64,000 bases of DNA from Bosea vestrisii (GTDB lineage Bacteria > Pseudomonadota > Alphaproteobacteria > Rhizobiales > Beijerinckiaceae), in assembly GCF_030144325.1 (NCBI RefSeq), contig NZ_CP126307.1:5112001-5176000 (forward strand). The letters are read 5' to 3'. Within the stretch, counting starts at the first letter, position 1; each line of letters begins with the position of its first letter. Shown in pieces: positions 46,091-54,843 of this stretch. The notes beneath the pieces were generated by a model. It was not told the origin of the DNA. It did not search any database and was given only the letters and a program-made list of their open reading frames with translations. The position numbers and the translations under genes were made by a program.

Positions 46091-46437
46091 TGCTTCGCGA
46101 GACAGCGAAAGGCCGCCGTCCCGTCGGCGCGCTGCGGCGACGCTTGCTGCTGGAGGCGCCCGTTGAAACGCCGGACAGCGCCGGCGGCCAGTTGCGCAGC
46201 TTCGAGACGGTCGCCGCGGTATGGGCCCAGGTCGAATGGCTCTCGGGCGATGAGCGCTGGCGCGGCGAGCGGCCTGAACAGGCGGCTAGTCACCGGATCA
46301 CCTTACGTTGGCGTGCCGGCGTCGATGCAGGCCAGCGCTTGCGCGATGGCGATCAGATTTTCGATATCCGCACGGTCGGCGATCCCGATGGTGGCCGCCG
46401 GCGCCTCGTCTGCCTGGTCGAGGAGGTGAGCCGATGA
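46090..46437 (+). CDS. GTA head closure/stopper protein (g7)
   Basis: A 115-residue protein of the phage head-tail joining family: VGALRRRLLLEAPVETPDSA, AAVWAQVEWLSGDERWRGER and LRDGDQIFDIRTVGDPDGGR. It plugs the connector after DNA filling. The ATG overlaps the g6 stop by one base, and the stop overlaps g8 by 4 bases. Confidence 0.88.
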   Translation: MLRETAKGRRPVGALRRRLLLEAPVETPDSAGGQLRSFETVAAVWAQVEWLSGDERWRGERPEQAASHRITLRWRAGVDAGQRLRDGDQIFDIRTVGDPDGGRRRLVCLVEEVSR

Positions 46438-46844
46438 GCGACGCCATCCTGCCGCTCCGGCGCGCCATCCACGCGCACCTGTCAGCTGATGCCGGCCTGA
46501 CAGCGCTGATCGGAACGGGCCGCATCCATGACGAGCCGCCGCGCGCCTTGAGCGGGCTCTACGTCGTCCATGGCGAGGTCACGGCCGAGGACTGGTCGAC
46601 CGGCAGCGACCGCGGCTGCGAGCAGAAGCTGACGCTCGGCGTCTGGGCGGGTGAGACCACTTCGTCACGCAAGGCGCTCGAGGCGGCTGCCCGCATCGTT
46701 GCCAGCCTGGAGGGCGCCGCGCTCGCACCGGAAGGCCACCGACTGGTCAATCTGAACTGGCTGTCCTCGAAACTCGCCCGCGATCCAAAGACCCATCTGC
46801 CAACCGTGACGCTGACCTTCCGGGCCGTCACCGAAGCGCTCTGA
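46434..46844 (+). CDS. GTA tail terminator (g8), DUF3168
   Basis: A 136-residue protein with DUF3168 features: ILPLRRAIHAHLSADAGLTA, then RIHDEPPRALSGLYVVHGEV and LPTVTLTFRAVTEAL. It caps the tail tube at the neck. The start at 46434 overlaps the g7 stop. Length is normal for the family. Confidence 0.9.
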   Translation: MSDAILPLRRAIHAHLSADAGLTALIGTGRIHDEPPRALSGLYVVHGEVTAEDWSTGSDRGCEQKLTLGVWAGETTSSRKALEAAARIVASLEGAALAPEGHRLVNLNWLSSKLARDPKTHLPTVTLTFRAVTEAL

Positions 46845-46864
46845 CCCGAACGAAAGGACCGCCC

Positions 46865-47275
46865 ATGCCTGCCCAGAAAGGCAAGGACCTGTTGCTCAAG
46901 GCCGCCGATGCCGGCGGCGGCTTCGTCACCGTGGCCGGCCTGCGCGCCCGCCAGATCGCCTTCAATGCCGAGGCGGTCGACATCACCCATGCCGAGTCGG
47001 CCGGGCGTTGGCGCGAGCTGTTGGCTGGGGCCGGCATGCGCCGCGCCAGCATCAGTGGCGCCGGCATCTTCAAGGACGAGGCGTCCGACGCGCTGGTCCG
47101 CCAGATCTTCTTCGACGGCGCGATCCGCGACTGGCAGGTGATCGTGCCCGATTTCGGCACGATCACCGGGCCGTTCCAGCTCTCGACGCTCGAATATCGC
47201 GGCGACCATGCCGCCGAGGTCACTTTCGAGCTCTCGCTGGAATCGGCGGGCCAGCTCACCTTCACGCTCGCTTGA
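46865..47275 (+). CDS. GTA major tail tube protein (g9)
   Basis: A 136-residue tail tube protein of the TP901-1 type: AQKGKDLLLKAADAGGGFVT, VDITHAESAGRWRELLAGAG and GPFQLSTLEYRGDHAAEVTF. It polymerises into the tail tube around the tape measure. AAAGGA lies 7 bases upstream of the ATG. Confidence 0.92.
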   Translation: MPAQKGKDLLLKAADAGGGFVTVAGLRARQIAFNAEAVDITHAESAGRWRELLAGAGMRRASISGAGIFKDEASDALVRQIFFDGAIRDWQVIVPDFGTITGPFQLSTLEYRGDHAAEVTFELSLESAGQLTFTLA

Positions 47276-47285
47276 GGGAGGCCAC

Positions 47286-47639
47286 ATGGTCAATCGCTAC
47301 AGGGGCGAGATCGCCCTGATGGTCGAGGGGCGGGCATTGCCGATGCGGCTCACCCTCGGTGCGCTCGCCGAGCTTGAGGACGCCTTCTCGGTCGAGAATC
47401 TACCGGCCTTGGGCGAGCGCTTCGCCGCCGGCCGGCTTTCGGCCCGCGATATCGCACGCATCCTGGCGGCCGGGCTACGCGGCGCCGGCAGCGCGCTGGC
47501 CACGGATGAGGTTGCGGCGCTGCCTTTCGACGGCGGGCTCAACGGTGCCATCGCTGCTGCGATCGCCTTGCTCGATGCGACCTTCGCCCCGGCCGGTGAG
47601 GCCTCGGAAGCTCGCCCTCCGATGCCGCCGGCGGCCTAG
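47286..47639 (+). CDS. GTA tail assembly chaperone-like protein (g10)
   Basis: A 117-residue GTA-family protein starting at MVNRYRGEIALMVEGRALPM. It has LTLGALAELEDAFSVENLPA and ARILAAGLRGAGSALATDEV, the usual tail-assembly chaperone pattern. GGAGG is 5 bases before the ATG at 47286; the frame extending to 47208 is a shadow of g9. The C-terminus is Pro/Ala-rich. Confidence 0.85.
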   Translation: MVNRYRGEIALMVEGRALPMRLTLGALAELEDAFSVENLPALGERFAAGRLSARDIARILAAGLRGAGSALATDEVAALPFDGGLNGAIAAAIALLDATFAPAGEASEARPPMPPAA

Positions 47640-47674
47640 GTGCGCCGGCGGCGGTCCCTTTTCCCTGGCGCGAG

Positions 47675-47884
47675 GTGATGGCCTTCGGGCTCGGGCGCCT
47701 GTGCTGGCCGCCGGACGCCTTCTGGGCTGCGAGCCCGCGCGAAATCTTCGCCGCGATCGAGGCCCATCGGCCGTCTCAAACAGTCGAAGCACCCTCGCGT
47801 TCGACTTTGGGTGCGCTGATGCAGGCTCATCCGGATCTCGTTTCCTGTGATTATGACGATTGGAAAGGCCGCATCGATGGCTGA
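47675..47884 (+). CDS. GTA tail assembly chaperone, second part (g10.1, rcc01693-like)
   Basis: A 69-residue frame (GTG 47675, then ATG 47678) with FGLGRLCWPPDAFWAASPRE, typical of the short gene before the tape measure. The conserved N-terminal PFPWREVM block starts upstream at about 47657, and that frame has no start codon there. If one C were missing from the CCC run at 47656-47658, a GTG at 47640 would give VRRRRSPFPWREVMAFG, a normal N-terminus. Either it starts internally or this is another indel. Its stop lies inside the tape-measure gene start. Confidence 0.7.
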   Translation: MMAFGLGRLCWPPDAFWAASPREIFAAIEAHRPSQTVEAPSRSTLGALMQAHPDLVSCDYDDWKGRIDG

Positions 47885-48464
47885 CGACGAGTCTTCCCCT
47901 TCCTTCGATTTCGGCGGTCTTCGCACGCTGAACACGCTGACCCAGAGCCTGACCAAGGCGTCGCAGGCTTTCGGCAAGTCGATCACTACGGCCTTCGCCA
48001 GCGGTATCGTCGAGGGCAAGCGCTTCGAGGACGTGCTGCGCGGCATCGGCACCTCGCTGAGCCAGAGCCTGCTGAAATCGGCATTGAAGCCGCTGCAGAG
48101 CGCCATCTCGAGCTGGCTCGGCTCCGGCATCAGCGGCCTGGCCGGCCTCCTCTCCGGTGGCAAGGGCGGGGGCGGTGGCCTTCCGGTATCGCCCTTCGCC
48201 GATGGCGGCGTCGTTGCTGCGCCCTCCTATTTTGCCATGGGCCGCGGCCTCGGGCTGATGGGCGAACGCGGTGCGGAGGCGATCATGCCGCTGTCGCGTG
48301 GTCCGGACGGCAAGCTCGGCGTGCGGGCCGGCGGTGGCGAGCGGCGTCCGTTCAGCGTCACCGTCCAGGTCTCGACGCCCGACGCCGACAGTTTCCGCCG
48401 CTCCGAGGCCCAGGTCTCGGCCGCGATTGCCCGCGCCGTGGCGCGCGGTAGCCGGGCGCTTTGA
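47877..48464 (+). CDS. GTA tail tape measure protein (g11)
   Basis: A 195-residue short tape measure protein: LTKASQAFGKSITTAFASGI, EDVLRGIGTSLSQSLLKSAL, a Gly-rich hinge (GGKGGGGGLP) and the conserved SPFADGGVVAAPSYFAMGRG plus LGLMGERGAEAIMPLSRGPD. The short length fits the short tail of GTAs. The ATG at 47877 overlaps the g10.1 stop. Confidence 0.92.
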   Translation: MADDESSPSFDFGGLRTLNTLTQSLTKASQAFGKSITTAFASGIVEGKRFEDVLRGIGTSLSQSLLKSALKPLQSAISSWLGSGISGLAGLLSGGKGGGGGLPVSPFADGGVVAAPSYFAMGRGLGLMGERGAEAIMPLSRGPDGKLGVRAGGGERRPFSVTVQVSTPDADSFRRSEAQVSAAIARAVARGSRAL

Positions 48465-48504
48465 TGAGAGGCCGCAGCCCCATGAGATCGAAGGGAGTGC
48501 CGGC

Positions 48505-49146
48505 ATGAGCGGATTTCATGAGGTACGCTTCCCGGCCGGGATCACACGCGGTGCCCGCGGCGGGCCGGAACGGCTGACGCAGGTGGTGACGCTGGCCTCG
48601 GGCCGTGAGGTCCGCAACAGCCGCTGGGCGCATTCACGGCGGCGTTACGATGCCGGTTTCGGCATCCGCACTCTCGATGCGCTCGCCGAGGTCGTCGCCT
48701 TCTTCGAAGAGCGCCGCGGCCGACTCTACGGCTTCCGCTGGCGCGACCAACTCGACTGGAAGAGCTGTGCCCCGTCGGCGACGCCTGCGGCGAGTGATCA
48801 GCAGATCGGCGTCGGCGACGGGGCGACGCGGGTTTTCCAGCTCTGCAAGCTCTATGGCGGCCTGCACGCGCCTTATGTCCGCCGCATCGTCAAGCCGGTG
48901 GCAGGAACGGTGCTGATCGCAGTCGACGGTGTCGTGCGGGCTCAGCCGATAGTCGTATCCTGTGATCACGCCAGCGGCGTGGTCACTTTCGCTGTCGGCC
49001 ATGCTCCGCCGGCTGGCGTCATCGTCAGCGCAGGGTTCGCCTTCGACGTTCCTGTGCGCTTCGACACCGATGCGATCGAGGTCGACCTCTCGGCCTTCGA
49101 AGCCGGCGACATTCCCAAGATCCCGATCGTCGAGATCGCCGACTGA
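48505..49146 (+). CDS. GTA distal tail protein (g12), DUF2460
   Basis: A 213-residue baseplate protein: MSGFHEVRFPAGITRGARGG, RRRYDAGFGIRTLDALAEVV, RGRLYGFRWRDQLDWKSCAP, typical of DUF2460. The frame back to 48271 is a shadow; GGGAG lies 8 bases before ATG 48505. It joins the tube to the hub. Confidence 0.92.
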   Translation: MSGFHEVRFPAGITRGARGGPERLTQVVTLASGREVRNSRWAHSRRRYDAGFGIRTLDALAEVVAFFEERRGRLYGFRWRDQLDWKSCAPSATPAASDQQIGVGDGATRVFQLCKLYGGLHAPYVRRIVKPVAGTVLIAVDGVVRAQPIVVSCDHASGVVTFAVGHAPPAGVIVSAGFAFDVPVRFDTDAIEVDLSAFEAGDIPKIPIVEIAD

Positions 49147-49154
49147 GGCTTGCC

Positions 49155-50045
49155 ATGCGGACACTTTCCCCGGCGCTCGCCGCGCATGTCGCCGGCGAGG
49201 CGACCACGCTTTGCCGGTGCTGGAGCCTGACCCGACGCGACGGCGCGGTGCTCGGCTTCACCGACCATGACCGCGATCTTTCGTTCGACAGCACCCTGTT
49301 CCGCGCGAATGCGGGCCTGGAGGCGGCCGAAGCCGGCTCCGAACTCGGCTTCGCGACCAGCGGCGGCGAGGTGCTCGGAGCCTTGGCGGCGAGCGGGCTC
49401 AACGAACAGGATTTGTCGCGCGGGCTCTACGACGATGCCCGGGTCGCGCTCTGGCTGGTCAACTGGGCCGATTCCAGCCAGCGCACCTTGCTGGAGACGG
49501 GCTTCGTCGGCGAGGTGAAGCGCAGCGACATGAATTTCACCGCCGAGGTCCGGGGTCTCGGCAAGGCCTTCGACGAGGAGCGCGGCAGGCTCTACACCGC
49601 GAGTTGCTCGGCCGACCTTGGCGATGTCCGTTGCGGGGTCATGCCGGGCTCGTCAGCGGCAACAGTCGCTGCAACGGATGGGCGGCTCTCGCTCACTGCG
49701 CCGGCACTTTCGGGTTATGCCGACGGCTACTTCGGCGGGGGCCGGCTGGTCTTTAGCGCGGGGAGCAACACCGGCTTTGCCACCGAGATCCGCAGCCACC
49801 GCGACGACGGCGGCGCGGTCGTCTTGCAACTCTGGCAGGCTGCGCCGCAGCCGATCGTCGTCGGCGACGTCTTCACGGCCCAGGCCGGCTGCGACAAGCG
49901 CTTCACCACCTGTCGCAACAAATTCGGCAACGGCGTCAACTTCCGCGGCTTTCCGCATCTGCCCGGGAACGACTTCATCATCGGCGGCGCCGGTGCGGAT
50001 GATCCCGGCGCGGGTCCGTTCGACGGCGGGAGTCTGTTCCTATGA
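49155..50045 (+). CDS. GTA baseplate hub protein (g13), DUF2163
   Basis: A 296-residue protein: LCRCWSLTRRDGAVLGFTDH, GEVLGALAASGLNEQDLSRG, then a cysteine-containing C-terminal part (CSADLGDVRCG, AGCDKRFTTCRNKFGNGVNF, RGFPHLPGNDFI). The DUF2163 N-domain and phage_BR0599-like C-domain arrangement is standard for the GTA hub. Its stop overlaps g14 by 4 bases. Confidence 0.93.
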   Translation: MRTLSPALAAHVAGEATTLCRCWSLTRRDGAVLGFTDHDRDLSFDSTLFRANAGLEAAEAGSELGFATSGGEVLGALAASGLNEQDLSRGLYDDARVALWLVNWADSSQRTLLETGFVGEVKRSDMNFTAEVRGLGKAFDEERGRLYTASCSADLGDVRCGVMPGSSAATVAATDGRLSLTAPALSGYADGYFGGGRLVFSAGSNTGFATEIRSHRDDGGAVVLQLWQAAPQPIVVGDVFTAQAGCDKRFTTCRNKFGNGVNFRGFPHLPGNDFIIGGAGADDPGAGPFDGGSLFL

Positions 50046-50487
50046 CGGGGGCCGATACGACACGGGAGCGCATCGTCGCGGCTGCGCGCGGCTGGCTCGG
50101 GACGCCCTATCACCATCAGGCGTCGCTGCGCGCGATAGGCTGCGACTGCCTCGGTCTGGTGCGTGGTATCTGGCGCGAGCTCTATGATGGCGAACCCGAG
50201 CCGACACCCCCTATTCGCCGTACTGGGCGCAGCAGGGAACGGGCGAGACACTGGTCCTGGCGGCGGAGCGTCATCTGCGGCCTCTCGATATCGAGGCTGC
50301 ACAGCCCGGCGACGTCCTGCTTTTCCGCTGGCGCCAGCATCTGCCTGCCGCGCATTGCGCCATCCTGACCGAACCCGCCCGCATCCTGCACGCCCATGAC
50401 GGCGCGGCGGTCAGTGAGGTTGCCTTCACCGGCTGGTGGCGCCGCCATCTCAGCCATGCCTTCGCCTTTCCGGAGCTCGATCGCTGA
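50042..50487 (+). CDS. GTA NlpC/P60 cell-wall peptidase (g14, frameshifted)
   Basis: The N-terminal half (ARGWLGTPYHHQASLRAIGC, DCLGLVRGIWRELYDGEPEP) carries the catalytic Cys in the NlpC motif. The frame breaks in the five-C run at 50207-50211. Adding one C continues TPPYSPYWAQQGTGETLVLA, then the His-containing LLFRWRQHLPAAHCAIL and a normal end (SHAFAFPELDR) at 50485-50487. The protein should be about 148 residues and digests peptidoglycan during entry. The stop overlaps the g15 ATG by one base. Confidence 0.82.
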
Positions 50488-53400
50488 TGGCCACACTCGT
50501 CCTGCAGGTCGCCGGTTCGGTGCTCGGAGCGGCCGTCGGTGGACCGATCGGTGCCATGATCGGCCGCTCGCTCGGCGCCATCGCCGGTGCGAGCCTCGAC
50601 CAGGGCCTGTTCGGCGGCGGCGGTGGCACACGCATTGTCGAGGGGCCGCGTCTGAAGGAGATCGACGGCCTCGCCTCGACCGAGGGCGCGCCGATCCCGC
50701 GGGTCTACGGCCGGGCGAGGCTCGGCGGCCAACTGGTCTGGGCGACGCGCTTCGAGGAGGAGGTGACGACCACGGTCACCCGGACCAAGAGCGGCGGCAA
50801 GGGCGGCCAGAAGGCGCAGAAGACCTACGAGACCACCTACAGCTACTATGCCAATCTCGCGATTGCGATCTGCGAGGGGCCGATCGCCTTCGTGCGCCGG
50901 ATTTGGGCCGACGGGCGCGAGATCGACTTCAACACCGTGTCGCTGCGTATCCATCGCGGCTTCGAGAATCAGGAGGCCGATCCGCTGGTGGCCGCCAAGG
51001 AGGCGGGCGCGGCGCCGGCCTACCGCGGCACGGCCTATGTCGTGTTCGAGCGCTTTCCGCTCGCCGGCTACGGCAACCGCGTGCCGCAGTTTTCGTTCGA
51101 GGTGGTGCGCGCCGTGCCGGGTCTCGGCGAGATGATCCGCGCCGTGACGCTGATTCCCGGCGCGAGCGAGTTCATCTACCAGCCCACCCTGGTCAACCAG
51201 GAGCCCGAAGCCGGTGTCACCATCGCCGAGAACCGGCACCAGCTGCACAGCGCCACCGATATCGACGGCGCGATCATGCATCTGCTGGCACTCTGTCCTT
51301 ATCTGCGGCGCATCTCCCTCGTCGTCAGCTGGTTCGGCGATGACCTGCGCGCCGGTTCCTGCACCATCGCTCCGCGCGTTGAGGTCGTCGACAAGAACAC
51401 ACCGGACGCGCCATGGTCGGTGGCGGGCCTCAACCGGTTGACTGCCCGGATCGTTAGCCAATCGAATGGCAGGCCTGCCTATGGCGGCACGCCCTCGGAC
51501 GACAGCGTGGTCGCGTTGATCCGGCGGCTGCGCTACGTCTATGGGCTCGAGGTGGTGCTTTATCCGTTCGTGATGATGGACGTGCCGGCCGGCAACGCAC
51601 TGACTGATCCGAACACCGGCAACGCCTACCAGCCGCCTTATCCGTGGCGCGGCCGTATCACCTGTTCGCCCGCTGCGGGCCGGCCAGGTTCGCCCGACGG
51701 TACGGCGACGGCTTCAAGCCAGGTCGCGAGCTTCCTCGGCTCCGCAACCGCGGCCGACTTCTCGCTGGACGGCGACAGGGTCGTCTGCGCACGGCCCGGC
51801 GAGTGGAGCTTCCGCCGCGCCGTGCTGCACGCGGCGATGCTCGCCAAGGCGGCCGGCGGGGTCGAGGGCTTCATCATCGGTTCCGAACTGGTCGGTCTGA
51901 CGCGGGTGCGGGGGGCTTCCGGCTACTATCCGATGGTCAACGGGTTGGTCGCGCTCGCCGCCGAGGTTCGCGCCATCCTGCCGCCATCAACCAAATTGAC
52001 CTACGCAGCCGACTGGACCGAATACGGCGCCCATGTTCGCGATGGCGGGCAGGAGGTTCGCTTTCCGCTCGACCCGCTCTGGTCGAGCCCGCATATCGAC
52101 GCGATCGGCATCGACTACTATGCGCCGCTGTCGGATTGGCGCGATACGCCCGATCATGCCGATATCGGGATCGCGCGGGGCCCTGCCGATGTCGACTATC
52201 TGCGCAAGCGCCTGACCTCCGGCGAGGGCTACGATTGGTATTACGCCGACCTCTCTGGTCGCTATGCCCAGGCGCGCTTGCCGATTACGGACGGAGCCTT
52301 CGGCAAGCCCTGGGTCTTCCGGCCGAAAGATCTGCCGAACTGGTGGTTGAATTCCCATGTCGAGCGCGTCGCTGGCGCGCAGATCGGTGCAACCGGCTGG
52401 TCGCCGGGTTCCAAGCCGATCTGGCTGACCGAGATCGGCCTGCCCGCCGTGGACAAGGGCGGCAACTCGCCGAATATCTTTCCCGATCCGAAATCGATCG
52501 ATGGCGGCTACCCGCATTTCTCGACGAGAGCGCGCGACGACCTCGTCCAGGCGCGTGGGCTGGAGGCGATCCTGTCCGGCTTCGACCCGGCACTCCCCGG
52601 TTTCGAGCCGCAGCGCAACCCGGTCGCACCTTCATATGGCCTGCGTATGGTCGATCCGGCCAACGCCTTCGTCTGGACCTGGGATGCCCGGCCATTCCCG
52701 GCTTTTCCCGACCTGACCTCGGTCTGGGCGGACGGGACGAACTACGATACCGGCCACTGGGTCAACGGCCGGCTCGAAGGCGTGACGCTCGACCGGTTGG
52801 TGCGCGCCATCCTGGCCGATTACGGCCTGTCGGCGCCGGACGAGCTCGCCATCGATGGCTTCGTCGACGGCTATGTCCTCGATCGGCCGATCTCCGCGCG
52901 ACAGGCGCTCGAACCGCTCGCCCAGGCCTTCGGCTTCGATGCCCTCATGTCCTCCGGCAAGCTCGCCTTCCGCGGCCGCGCCGCGACCATCGCCCGCGCC
53001 TTGTCGGCAGATGACTTCGTGCTCGATCGCGATGGCCAGCCCTTCGAGCTGCGCCGCGCGCAGGAGAGCGAACTGCCACGCGAACTGCGCCTGGTCCATA
53101 TCGACGGCAACGATGATTATCGTCAGGTGACCGCCCGCTCGCGGCGCCTTGCGGGGGCTGCGCGCCGGGAAAACGCCGTCGAGCTCCCAGTGGTCACGCG
53201 CCGTGCCGAGGGGCAGCGCCTCGCCGATCAGCGGTTGCAGGAGATCTGGGCGGGACGCGAGACGCTTGAACTGGAACTGTCGCCGCGCTGTGTCGATCTT
53301 GAAGCGGGCGATGTGATCTCGCTCGATGTTGCCGACCGGCCTCGCCTGTTCAGGCTGACGCGGATCAGCGACGGCCCGACCCGGCGCGCCAGTGCGCGCG

Positions 53401-54419
53401 CGGTCGAGCCCGCCATCTACCGCGGTGCGGCAGCAGGTGCGGCGGAGGGCGGGCGGCCTCCTAAAGTCACTCCGCGGATCGCAGGGCGGCCGGACGCCCT
53501 GATCCTCGACCTTCCAATCGTGCGCGAGGTGCCGCCGCCGCTGCAGTCGCTCGCGGCCTTCGCCGATCCCTGGCCTGGTGCACTGGCGATCTGGCGCGCT
53601 GCCGAGGGCATGCCGTTCGCATTGATGGGCGTCGTCGCAGCGCCGTCGATCATGGGCGAGACCTTGACCGAGCTCGTGCCCGGACCGCTTTGGCGGACCG
53701 ATCGGCATGCCTCGGTCGAGGTTCGGCTACGGGGAGGTAGTCTTGCTTCGGTCGCTCCGGAAGCTGCGCTCGCTGGAGACAATGCGCTGGCATTCGTCAA
53801 TGCTGCGGGGGAGGTCGAGATCGCCACAGCGGCGCGGGTCGAGCTGATCGGCTCGCGGACGTTCAGACTGTCGCAGATGGTGCGTGGGCTTGGCGGTTCG
53901 GAGGCCGCTGCGGCGCGAACATTGGCCCCAGGCGCGCGCGTAGTCGTGCTCGATGGCGCGGCGGTCTCGTTGACGACCAGCCTCGACGATATCGGCAGGC
54001 ATGTCCGCTATCGGATCGGCCCGCCCAATGCCGATGTCGCCGCCGCTTCGATGCGTGAACTCGTCGCGACGGCCGGGACCGCTCCGTTGCGGCCGTTGGC
54101 GCCCGTACAGGTCCGGGCTCGGCGTCTGCCATCGGGCATTGCCTTGAACTGGATCCGGCGCAGCCGTTTTGGTGGCGATTCCTGGGAAACGGCCGAGGTG
54201 CCGCTCGGCGAGGATATCGAGCGCTATCGGGTGACGATCCGCGAGAGCGGCGCACCCGTCAGGACTGTCGAGGTCGATGCGCCGGCCATGGTCTATGAAG
54301 CGGCGCAGGAACTCACCGATTTCGGCAGCCCTCAGGCTACGCTCGACATCGAGCTGGCGCAGCTCAGCGTCGTCGCGGGGCCGGGTCTTCTCCGGCGTGG
54401 ACTCGTCACGGTGCGCTGA
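50487..54419 (+). CDS. GTA tail-tip/host-specificity protein (g15, megatron)
   Basis: The largest GTA protein, 1310 residues. The N-terminal Gly-rich part is LGAAVGGPIGAMIGRSLGAI. A glycosidase-like TIM-barrel domain follows (about 430-740, with HIDAIGIDYYAPLSDWRDTP and KPIWLTEIGLP), then the phage tail_3-type beta-rich domain and a C-terminal fibronectin-like part (ALNWIRRSRFGGDSWE). It forms the tail tip that contacts the recipient cell. The length matches RcGTA g15. The ATG at 50487 is chosen by overlap with g14. Confidence 0.93.
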   Translation: MATLVLQVAGSVLGAAVGGPIGAMIGRSLGAIAGASLDQGLFGGGGGTRIVEGPRLKEIDGLASTEGAPIPRVYGRARLGGQLVWATRFEEEVTTTVTRTKSGGKGGQKAQKTYETTYSYYANLAIAICEGPIAFVRRIWADGREIDFNTVSLRIHRGFENQEADPLVAAKEAGAAPAYRGTAYVVFERFPLAGYGNRVPQFSFEVVRAVPGLGEMIRAVTLIPGASEFIYQPTLVNQEPEAGVTIAENRHQLHSATDIDGAIMHLLALCPYLRRISLVVSWFGDDLRAGSCTIAPRVEVVDKNTPDAPWSVAGLNRLTARIVSQSNGRPAYGGTPSDDSVVALIRRLRYVYGLEVVLYPFVMMDVPAGNALTDPNTGNAYQPPYPWRGRITCSPAAGRPGSPDGTATASSQVASFLGSATAADFSLDGDRVVCARPGEWSFRRAVLHAAMLAKAAGGVEGFIIGSELVGLTRVRGASGYYPMVNGLVALAAEVRAILPPSTKLTYAADWTEYGAHVRDGGQEVRFPLDPLWSSPHIDAIGIDYYAPLSDWRDTPDHADIGIARGPADVDYLRKRLTSGEGYDWYYADLSGRYAQARLPITDGAFGKPWVFRPKDLPNWWLNSHVERVAGAQIGATGWSPGSKPIWLTEIGLPAVDKGGNSPNIFPDPKSIDGGYPHFSTRARDDLVQARGLEAILSGFDPALPGFEPQRNPVAPSYGLRMVDPANAFVWTWDARPFPAFPDLTSVWADGTNYDTGHWVNGRLEGVTLDRLVRAILADYGLSAPDELAIDGFVDGYVLDRPISARQALEPLAQAFGFDALMSSGKLAFRGRAATIARALSADDFVLDRDGQPFELRRAQESELPRELRLVHIDGNDDYRQVTARSRRLAGAARRENAVELPVVTRRAEGQRLADQRLQEIWAGRETLELELSPRCVDLEAGDVISLDVADRPRLFRLTRISDGPTRRASARAVEPAIYRGAAAGAAEGGRPPKVTPRIAGRPDALILDLPIVREVPPPLQSLAAFADPWPGALAIWRAAEGMPFALMGVVAAPSIMGETLTELVPGPLWRTDRHASVEVRLRGGSLASVAPEAALAGDNALAFVNAAGEVEIATAARVELIGSRTFRLSQMVRGLGGSEAAAARTLAPGARVVVLDGAAVSLTTSLDDIGRHVRYRIGPPNADVAAASMRELVATAGTAPLRPLAPVQVRARRLPSGIALNWIRRSRFGGDSWETAEVPLGEDIERYRVTIRESGAPVRTVEVDAPAMVYEAAQELTDFGSPQATLDIELAQLSVVAGPGLLRRGLVTVR

Positions 54420-54470
54420 GCTAGCCTCACGCTGATGTTCATGGCGCATTCACGCATACCGGGCTAGCCC

Positions 54471-54797
54471 ATGGCGATGATGCTGCTCGACCCTAACGTC
54501 GCGATTTTCGCGTTCGTCATCGCCACTGCTTCGCCGGTGGAGACGGTCGATTCGTCGCCGCCGATCACTTGTCTGTCGGCGCAGGAAACGCGCGAAGCCG
54601 TATCGGACGGCAAGGTCATGCAGCCCGTCACGGCATCCCGCCATGCCCGCGAAGCCGCGCCCGGCGAGGTCCTGCGGATCAGGCTCTGCCGCCAGGGCGA
54701 CGAGTTCGTCTATGTGGTGACGACGATGAAGCGCGACGGCCGCGTCGCCCGGGTGACGCTCGACGGCGCCTCCGGCAAGGTGGCGGATATCCGCTAG
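54471..54797 (+). CDS. Small PepSY-like periplasmic protein (FeuN-like)
   Basis: A 108-residue protein. A short hydrophobic N-terminus (VAIFAFVIATASPV) suggests export. The C-terminal half is PepSY-like (LCRQGDEFVYVVTTMKRDGR, ARVTLDGASGKVADIR). It precedes a PhoP-like regulator and kinase, as FeuN precedes FeuPQ in Sinorhizobium, where FeuN restrains the kinase. That assignment is by analogy of position and fold. Of several ATGs at 54471-54482, the first is used. Confidence 0.72.
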   Translation: MAMMLLDPNVAIFAFVIATASPVETVDSSPPITCLSAQETREAVSDGKVMQPVTASRHAREAAPGEVLRIRLCRQGDEFVYVVTTMKRDGRVARVTLDGASGKVADIR

Positions 54798-54843
54798 TTC
54801 CGCTATGCCGCGTTCCTGATCCGCCAATCGGAGAAAAGCCACC

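Noticed and set aside
38723..54419. An inducible prophage
   Set aside because: Gene order and content match a GTA, and no integrase, repressor, replication or lysis genes or attachment sites were seen in the window.
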